Positions 42,597 through 48,553 of a stretch of DNA of 64,000 nucleotides are shown here, one piece after another. Each line of letters starts with the position of its first letter. Position 1 is the first letter of the stretch. The position numbers and the translations under genes are program-made. The notes beneath the pieces were generated by a model. It ran no database searches. It was not told where the DNA came from and was given only the letters and a program-made list of their open reading frames with translations. The DNA comes from Micromonospora humi (GTDB lineage Bacteria > Actinomycetota > Actinomycetes > Mycobacteriales > Micromonosporaceae): assembly GCF_900090105.1 (NCBI RefSeq), contig NZ_FMDM01000002.1, positions 172,960-236,959 on the forward strand. The letters are read 5' to 3'.

Positions 42597-42776
42597 TCAG
42601 TCGAGTCGTTGCGGATTGTAACCACTGGTGATGCTCTCGGGATCGTCGACACGGCGCAGCAACCGGCCCATCACGGGGCCGAGAATCTCCTGGTCAAGCT
42701 CGGGAAGCCGGGCGAGATCGACGGGGTTGAGATCGATCAGTTCCGAGTCGACGTCGACAGCGTACGGTTGATTCAC
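42597..42776 (-). CDS. Putative RiPP precursor peptide (59 aa), FxsA-leader-like
   Basis: A 59-codon ORF beginning with GTG, in the gap just upstream of the HExxH hydroxylase gene. The middle, LIDLNPVDLARLPELD then ILGPVMGRLLRR, resembles the leader of FxSxx-COOH precursors (hydrophobic/acidic LD motif followed by a basic RRxL helix). The C-terminus is SGYNPQRLD rather than FxSxx, so the core is different. No good ribosome-binding site is present, but a GATAAT -10 ends 8 nt before the GTG, as in leaderless mRNAs. An in-frame stop just upstream excludes a longer form. Codon use is less biased than its neighbours. Confidence 0.65.
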   Translation of the reverse strand: MNQPYAVDVDSELIDLNPVDLARLPELDQEILGPVMGRLLRRVDDPESITSGYNPQRLD

Positions 42777-42784
42777 GGGGAGTC

Positions 42785-42790
42785 ATTATC
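42785..42790 (-). promoter_or_regulatory. -10 element for a leaderless precursor transcript
   Basis: GATAAT on the minus strand ends 8 nt before the precursor GTG, which would place the start of transcription at or next to the start codon. The -35 region is weak. Confidence 0.45.
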
Positions 42791-42894
42791 CATAGTGGCG
42801 GGCCTCCGGGACGGTCGGTGGGCCGAAGAATCGCCGCGTGGCGCGGCGACTCGCGCCGCCCCGCCACCGTGCGGCGCGATGCTAGCGTGACGTC

Positions 42895-43920
42895 GTGGCC
42901 AGAACCACCGTGGTGTTCGTCCACGGCTTCCTGTCCTCGGATCGGGTGTGGACCGCGTTCCGCGACCTGATCCGTGCCGATCCCGCGCTCGACGACGTCG
43001 AGACACACGCCTTCCGGTACGCCACCTCGCTGCTGTCCTGGCACCCGCTGCGGCAGGTGCCGACGTTCGACGAGGTCGCCGACGGGCTGCGCACGTTCCT
43101 GCGGCACGATCTGGCCGACCGGTCCCGGCTGGCGCTCGTCACGCACAGCCAGGGCGGCCTGGTGGCGCAGCGGGCGCTGGCCCGGATGCTCACCGACGAC
43201 GACGCCGACCTGGCCCGGATCCGCCTGCTGCTGATGTACGCCTGCCCGACCGCCGGATCGGACCTCGGGCTCTCCGCGCGCCGGGCGTTGCTGCGCGCCA
43301 ACCCGCAGGAGCGGCAGTTGCGGCCGCTGAACGCCGCCGTCCTCGACGCCCAGCGCGCCGTGCTGCACCGGATCGTGCACACGGCCGAGCCGTCGACGCG
43401 GGTGCTGGCGTTCGCGGGCGAGAGCGACGCCGTGGTGCCACCGGCGTCGGCCCGCAGCGTGTTCCCCGACGCCGGCGTGCTGCCCGGCGACCACTTCACG
43501 ATCGTCCAGCCCGACTCGCCGGCGCACCGGTCCTACGTCGTGCTGCGCCAGGAGCTGCGGCGCCTGGCCCGCGCCGACGACCGACCGCCGGCGACCCCGC
43601 TCCCCCGACCGCGCGCCGGCGGGGACGCGCCGTCGCTTGGCGCCGACGCCGAGCTGGTGGACCTGCTGCTCGCGGTGCCGGGGATGACCGACCCGGCGTT
43701 CCGCGCCCAGGCGTACGCGCGGCTGCCGATGCGCGTCCGCGAGCAGCTGACCCGGCCCGGCCCGGCCCGCTTGGAGCTGCTCGCCGCGCTCGACACGCTG
43801 CGCGACCACCGGCACCTGGCACCGGGCCGGGCGCTCGCCGACGCCCTGGCGGCCCTGGTGCCGGAGCACCCGGTCGTGGTCGAGCTGCGAACCCGGCTGG
43901 TGGCGCTCGACGCCGGGTGA
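42895..43920 (+). CDS. Alpha/beta hydrolase fused to EAD2-like adaptor, putative effector
   Basis: 341 residues. The hydrolase part (1-220) has VVFVHGFLSSDRVW, nucleophile S85 in THSQGGL, the acid probably D178 (GESDAVVPP) and H200 (LPGDHFTIV); it resembles DUF676/lipase-like serine esterases. After a linker, residues 251-341 (DAELVDLLLAVPGM, ending RLVALD) align with the N-terminal EAD2-like region of the VMAP protein 8 kb upstream, both starting ELVDLL and being about 85-90 residues. That pairing suggests it is the effector enzyme of the system. GTG start, no signal peptide. Confidence 0.75.
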   Translation: MARTTVVFVHGFLSSDRVWTAFRDLIRADPALDDVETHAFRYATSLLSWHPLRQVPTFDEVADGLRTFLRHDLADRSRLALVTHSQGGLVAQRALARMLTDDDADLARIRLLLMYACPTAGSDLGLSARRALLRANPQERQLRPLNAAVLDAQRAVLHRIVHTAEPSTRVLAFAGESDAVVPPASARSVFPDAGVLPGDHFTIVQPDSPAHRSYVVLRQELRRLARADDRPPATPLPRPRAGGDAPSLGADAELVDLLLAVPGMTDPAFRAQAYARLPMRVREQLTRPGPARLELLAALDTLRDHRHLAPGRALADALAALVPEHPVVVELRTRLVALDAG

Positions 43921-44042
43921 GGCCGACGCGCTCCTGTCGTACCCGTGGTCCATGATCCTTGTCGTCACAGCGGCACGGATCACGGGCCGGCGACGGCGTT
44001 CCGGCGTGCCCGGTGCCGGCCGTCGGCGGGGAGGTCGAAACG

Positions 44043-44552
44043 ATGACGGAGCCGACGGACGCCTCCTGGCGACGGCGGAGCGTGCTGCGGGTCGCACCCC
44101 CGGCGCGCGCCCGCAAGCTGGCCAAGGTGCCCTTCGTGGAGTTGGCCGACGGGCGGCTGCAGGGGGTGGTGTCCAGCGGGTCCGACGTGGAGCGCGTCTA
44201 CGTCTCCTCGGTGACCGCCGGCAGCCACGCGGTCAACTGCAGCACCAACAACAACCGGCCCTGCGGCGGCCTGCGCGGCAGCCTGCTCTGCAAGCACCTG
44301 CACGCGCTGGCCGACGAGGCCGTGCTGCAGTACGGCGTCGACCAGGTCGCCCGCTACCTGCGCGTCGACGTCGGCGACGGCGTCGACAGCGGCGCCGACC
44401 TGCTGGCGCGCACCGAGGCGAGGCACGAGCCCGGCCCGGCGGCGGTGGTGTTCAGCCGCTTCCTGCGCCACCTGGCCTACCTGGAGGTCCCGCCGAGCGC
44501 CACGCCGGTGCCCGAGCTGCACTGGTTCCCGGCCACGGCGGGGGTGCGCTGA
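44043..44552 (+). CDS. SWIM-like zinc-finger protein
   Basis: 169 residues. A zinc-binding segment NCSTNNNRPCGG followed by LLCKHLHAL has the CKH end of a SWIM finger, but the first half is C-x7-C rather than CxC. The N-terminus (WRRRSVLRVAPPARARKLAK) is basic. It opens a five-gene cluster; the next gene starts on its stop codon. In E. coli yehLMPQ a single long YehQ protein carries the SWIM finger, so this and the next ORF may together equal YehQ. The ATG was chosen as the first start behind a GGAGGT-like site. Confidence 0.78.
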   Translation: MTEPTDASWRRRSVLRVAPPARARKLAKVPFVELADGRLQGVVSSGSDVERVYVSSVTAGSHAVNCSTNNNRPCGGLRGSLLCKHLHALADEAVLQYGVDQVARYLRVDVGDGVDSGADLLARTEARHEPGPAAVVFSRFLRHLAYLEVPPSATPVPELHWFPATAGVR

Positions 44553-46102
44553 TGCTCGCCGCACAGCTCACCCAGCTCCACGACGACGCGCCGGCCGGGC
44601 TGGCCCAGGCGCTCGCCGTCGTCGACGGCGTCGACGACACGCTCACCCGCGGCCTGGCCCGCGTCGCCGAACCGGACGCGGCCGCCTGGGCGGCGCTGGC
44701 CGAGGCGGTCGGCGGCACGCCCATGGCCGCGCGGGCCGGCGAGGCGGTGCGCGCCGCCACCACCGGCGCGCTCACCGAGGAGCACCTGACCGTGCTCGCC
44801 GGCGCCCGTGCCGCGCTGCTCGGCGCCGTCCACGACGCGCTGCTGGACCGGCTCGACACCACCCTGCACCGGTCCCGTGTCCCGTGGGCCGCCGCCACCG
44901 GCACCCCGCCGGACACCACCGACGCAGGCGCGCCGACCGGGGCCACGGCCCCGGGCGCGCCCACCGGCACCGCCACGGGCACGGCGGCGGACGCCATCCC
45001 GGGCGCGGCGGCGGTCGCCACGGCCCCGGGCCCGCCGATCGGCACCGCCACGGGCAGGCCGGCGGACGCCGCGCCCGCCCGCGCCGGCGCCCGGGCCTGG
45101 CTGCACGAGCTGACGCTCACCGGCTGGCGCGGCGCCGACCACGAGCTGCTCTCCGGCGCCGCCGCGCCGGTGGAGGCCGCGCTCGCCGCGCCGGCGCTGC
45201 GCCGCCTCGCGGTGCTGCTCGACGGTCTCGCCGCCGAGCTGCGCGCCGGCCTGCCGGTGACCGACCCGGCGCGGCTGCCCGCCCGCCGCTGGGCCGACCT
45301 GTGGACCCGGGGCGTGCTGCTCGCCGCCGGCGCCGCCGCCGAGGCCACGGCGCCCGAGCAGGTGTCCGGCCGGCTGCTGCCGCTCGGCGTCGACGTGCAC
45401 GAACACGACACCGCGTTCCAGGCGCAGCTGCACGCGCTGCTCGAACCGGCCGGCGGCGGCACGCCCCGGCTGGTCCGGGTCACCGTGGGCGCGGCGAAGG
45501 TGGCCACCATCGTCGGCCCGGCCGGCTGGCGGCTGCTGGAGGCCTGTCCGGTGCTGCTCAAGGCGCTGGCCGAGCGGCGGAGCATGACCGTCACCGACCT
45601 GCCGGCGTACGGCGGCGACCTGCACTGGGTCGACGCACGCGCGGAGCTGGCCGAGCCGGCCGACCCGTTCGCCACGGCCCGGGTGCTGCTCGCCGGCGCG
45701 ACCGCCGCCGCGACGCCGCCGCTGCAGCGGCACCCCGCCGCGATCGCCGAGCCGGTCCTCGTCGAGGGCCGGGTCGTCCGTGACGCCGCCGGTGACCTGG
45801 TGGTCGACCTCGACGGCGCGGTGATCCCGCTGGCCGCCGACCGGCTGCCGGCGGCCGGTCCGCTCACCCCGACGCTGCTCGCCGCCGCCACCGCCTGCCT
45901 CGGCCTGCTGCGCTGGGACGACGACCGCTGGCTGCTGCAACCGCTCGCCGTGCGGGCCACCGTCAAGCGGCAGGCCGTCGAGGCGCACAACGGCGACTGG
46001 GCGTGCGGCGTCACCGACACGAAGGCCGCCAAGGCCGAGGCCAGAGCGGGCGACGCGGTGGCCGTGCTGCGCGAGCGCGCGGGACGGCTGCTGCGCCGAT
46101 GA
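44552..46102 (+). CDS. Cluster protein of unknown function (possible second half of a split YehQ-like protein)
   Basis: 516 residues. Helical N-terminus, then a low-complexity alanine/threonine/proline/glycine linker (about 115-175) containing a 25-residue repeat, then a mixed domain with RWADLWTRGVLLAAG and LLPLGVDVHEHD. No catalytic motif was recognised. It overlaps the SWIM-like gene by one base and the vWA gene by 4 bp, so all are made together. With 169 residues from the previous gene, the total is near a YehQ-type SWIM protein. Function unknown. Confidence 0.7.
   Translation: MLAAQLTQLHDDAPAGLAQALAVVDGVDDTLTRGLARVAEPDAAAWAALAEAVGGTPMAARAGEAVRAATTGALTEEHLTVLAGARAALLGAVHDALLDRLDTTLHRSRVPWAAATGTPPDTTDAGAPTGATAPGAPTGTATGTAADAIPGAAAVATAPGPPIGTATGRPADAAPARAGARAWLHELTLTGWRGADHELLSGAAAPVEAALAAPALRRLAVLLDGLAAELRAGLPVTDPARLPARRWADLWTRGVLLAAGAAAEATAPEQVSGRLLPLGVDVHEHDTAFQAQLHALLEPAGGGTPRLVRVTVGAAKVATIVGPAGWRLLEACPVLLKALAERRSMTVTDLPAYGGDLHWVDARAELAEPADPFATARVLLAGATAAATPPLQRHPAAIAEPVLVEGRVVRDAAGDLVVDLDGAVIPLAADRLPAAGPLTPTLLAAATACLGLLRWDDDRWLLQPLAVRATVKRQAVEAHNGDWACGVTDTKAAKAEARAGDAVAVLRERAGRLLRR
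44942..45070 (+). repeat. Imperfect 75-bp tandem repeat in a coding linker
   Basis: Two 54-bp blocks, starting at 44942 and 45017, differ at about six positions. They encode the repeated Thr/Ala/Pro linker units ATAPGAPTGTATG and ATAPGPPIGTATG. The spacing of 75 bp keeps the frame. Confidence 0.8.
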
Positions 46103-47427
46103 CCGACGACGACCGCGCCCACGCCAACCGCCGCCAGGTGCTCTACTGGCGCCTCCTCGCCCGCCTGTTCAGCCCGGACGAGCAGCCCGCCCTGGAGTCC
46201 GCCAGCGTCGCCGTGGTCGACGACCTCGGCCTGCCCGCCGCGCTGCTCGACCCGACCGTCTCCGTCGACACCGTCGTCCAGCGCTTCCCGGCGCTCGCCG
46301 ACGAGCTGCGCGACCTGCTCGCCGCCGACCGGGAGACCCCGACCGGCGCCGAGCCGTTCCACCCGGCCGAGGCCGAGGTCCGCCGCGCCGCGCTGGCGTC
46401 CAAACTGCTGCTCAACGTGTTCGCCACCGGCACCGGCGAGGTCAGCGCCGGGCAACTGGCCCGCTGGCAGGCCGACGCCGGCTGGTTCGAGCAGGCGTGC
46501 GGCGTCGCCCCCGGCGAGCTGCGCCGCGACGGCACCGGCCTGGGCGCCACCCTCGCCGGCCTCGAGGGCGACCTGGTCCGCCGGATGCGGCTGCGGGAGG
46601 TGCTCGCCGACCCGGCACTGGCCGCCCGGCTCACCCCGAGCATGTCCCTGATCGAGCAGCTCCTGCGCGACAAGGCGAACCTGTCCGGGGTGGCGCTGGC
46701 CAACGCCAAGTCGCTGATCCGCCGCTACGTCGACCAGGTCGCCGAGGTGCTGCGCACCCAGGTGGCCCAGGCCACCGTCGGCGCGGTCGACCGGTCGGTG
46801 CCGCCCAAGCGGGTCTTCCGCAACCTCGACCTGGACCGCACGATCTGGCAGAACCTCACCAACTGGAGCCCGGACGACGAACGCCTCTACGTCGACCGGC
46901 TCTACTACCGGCAGACCGCCCGCCGCACCACCCCGGCCCGGCTCATCGTGGTCGTCGACCAGTCCGGCTCCATGGTCGACTCGATGGTCAACTGCACCAT
47001 CCTGGCCTCGATCTTCGCCGGGCTGCCCAAGGTCGACGTGCACCTGATCGCGTACGACACCCGGGCGCTCGACCTCACCCCCTGGGTGCACGACCCGTTC
47101 GAGGTGCTGCTGCGCACCAACCTCGGCGGCGGCAACGACGGCCCGGTCGCCATGGCCCTGGCCCGCCCGAAGATCGTCGAACCGCGCAACACCGTGTTGG
47201 TCTGGATCTCCGACTTCTACGAGTTCGACCGCTCGCAACCGCTGTTCGACGGCATCGAGGCCGTGCACCGCTCCGGGGTGAGGTTCATCCCGGTCGGCTC
47301 GGTCAACAGCTCCGGACACCAGAGCGTCAACCCCTGGTTCCGGCAGCGCTTCAAGGACCTCGGCACGCCCGTCATCTCCGGCCACATCCGCAAGCTCGTC
47401 ACCGAGCTCAAGAACTTCCTCACCTAG
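46099..47427 (+). CDS. vWA-domain (CoxE/YehP-like) protein
   Basis: 442 residues. The C-terminal half is a vWA domain with an intact MIDAS: D287-Q-S289-G-S291 (VVVDQSGSMVDS), the threonine site RTNLGGGNDG, and VLVWISDFYEF. The N-terminal 230 residues are helical and specific to this group. Such vWA proteins bind metal and recruit partners for MoxR ATPases, and the MoxR gene follows 13 bp downstream. Compare YehP of E. coli. ATG overlaps the previous stop by 4 bp. Confidence 0.9.
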   Translation: MTDDDRAHANRRQVLYWRLLARLFSPDEQPALESASVAVVDDLGLPAALLDPTVSVDTVVQRFPALADELRDLLAADRETPTGAEPFHPAEAEVRRAALASKLLLNVFATGTGEVSAGQLARWQADAGWFEQACGVAPGELRRDGTGLGATLAGLEGDLVRRMRLREVLADPALAARLTPSMSLIEQLLRDKANLSGVALANAKSLIRRYVDQVAEVLRTQVAQATVGAVDRSVPPKRVFRNLDLDRTIWQNLTNWSPDDERLYVDRLYYRQTARRTTPARLIVVVDQSGSMVDSMVNCTILASIFAGLPKVDVHLIAYDTRALDLTPWVHDPFEVLLRTNLGGGNDGPVAMALARPKIVEPRNTVLVWISDFYEFDRSQPLFDGIEAVHRSGVRFIPVGSVNSSGHQSVNPWFRQRFKDLGTPVISGHIRKLVTELKNFLT

Positions 47428-47440
47428 GAGAGCACCCCTG

Positions 47441-48553
47441 ATGTCCGACATGCTCCGCGCCCCCGCCGAGGTCAAGTACGCCGACGAACTGGCCTACCTG
47501 GAATCCGTCGACACCGGGCCGAAGCCGTTCTCCTGGCGACTGAGCCCGCGCATGGTCCGGCTGTTCGTGCTCGGCTCCGAACGCGCCGACGGCCTCGACC
47601 GGGAGATCCCGCAGAAGTGGTTCGGCGACCGCAGCTTCGTCGAACGCAGCATCGTCACCCTCGCCTCCGACCGCGGCCTGCTGCTCATCGGCGACCCCGG
47701 CACCGGCAAGAGCTGGCTCGCCGAGCTGCTCTCCGCCGCGATCTGCCGCAATTCCACCCTCGTCGTGCAGGGCACCGCCGGCACCACCGAGGACCACATC
47801 AAATACTCCTGGAACGTCTCCATGGTCATCGCCCGCGGCCAGTCCCGCGAGTCGATGATCCCCTCGCCGATCATGACCGCCATGGAACAGGGCGTGATCG
47901 GCCGCTTCGAGGAGCTGACCCGCTCCACCAGCGACGTGCAGGACGCGCTCATCTCGATCCTGTCCGAGAAGTACGTCTCCATCCCGGAGCTGGACCACGA
48001 CAACATCGTCTTCGCCCAGCCCGGCTTCTCGATCATCGCCACCGCCAACAGCCGCGACCGGGGCGTCAACGACCTGTCCTCCGCGCTCAAACGGCGGTTC
48101 AACTTCGTCCGCATCCCGGTGGTGACCAACAAGCGCAGCGAGGCCGAGATCGTCCGCTTCCGCACCGAGGAGCTGCTGCGCCGGCACCGCATCGAGCTGG
48201 AGGTGCCCCCCACCCTGCTCGACATCCTGCTGCAGAGCTTCGCCGACCTGCGCGCCGCCGCGTCCGCCGCCACCAGCGACGACGAGAAGCTGGAGTCGGC
48301 GCTGTCCACCGCCGAACAGATCGGCGTGCTGGAGGACGCCGTGCTGCACAGCCAGTTCTTCGGCGACCGCACGCTGCGCGCGGCGACCCTCGCCGGCTCG
48401 CTGGTCAGCTCGCTGGCCCGCCGCAGCCCGGAAGACCTGGCCATCCTCAACAAATACCTGCACGGCGTCGTCGAGCCCCGCGCCAAGGCCGACGGCGGCG
48501 ACTGGGACGGCTTCCTCGACGGCGGTCGCCAGGCGATCGCGTCGCTGGCATGA
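47441..48553 (+). CDS. MoxR-family AAA+ ATPase (YehL-like)
   Basis: 370 residues. Walker A GDPGTGKS at 84-91, sensor-1 IIATANSRDRG, and the arginine pair in LKRRFNFVRIP. The Walker B position reads IGRFEELTRS, with no hhhhDE, an oddity also expected in this MoxR subgroup. Lower GC codons (for example ATC, AAG, TTC) are normal for highly conserved AAA genes. It should be the motor for the vWA partner. The stop overlaps the next start in ATGA. Confidence 0.9.
   Translation: MSDMLRAPAEVKYADELAYLESVDTGPKPFSWRLSPRMVRLFVLGSERADGLDREIPQKWFGDRSFVERSIVTLASDRGLLLIGDPGTGKSWLAELLSAAICRNSTLVVQGTAGTTEDHIKYSWNVSMVIARGQSRESMIPSPIMTAMEQGVIGRFEELTRSTSDVQDALISILSEKYVSIPELDHDNIVFAQPGFSIIATANSRDRGVNDLSSALKRRFNFVRIPVVTNKRSEAEIVRFRTEELLRRHRIELEVPPTLLDILLQSFADLRAAASAATSDDEKLESALSTAEQIGVLEDAVLHSQFFGDRTLRAATLAGSLVSSLARRSPEDLAILNKYLHGVVEPRAKADGGDWDGFLDGGRQAIASLA

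Noticed and set aside
44942..45070. Repeat block as a CRISPR or mobile-element signature
   Set aside because: Only two imperfect copies, in frame with a Pro/Thr/Ala linker; it is a coding tandem duplication.
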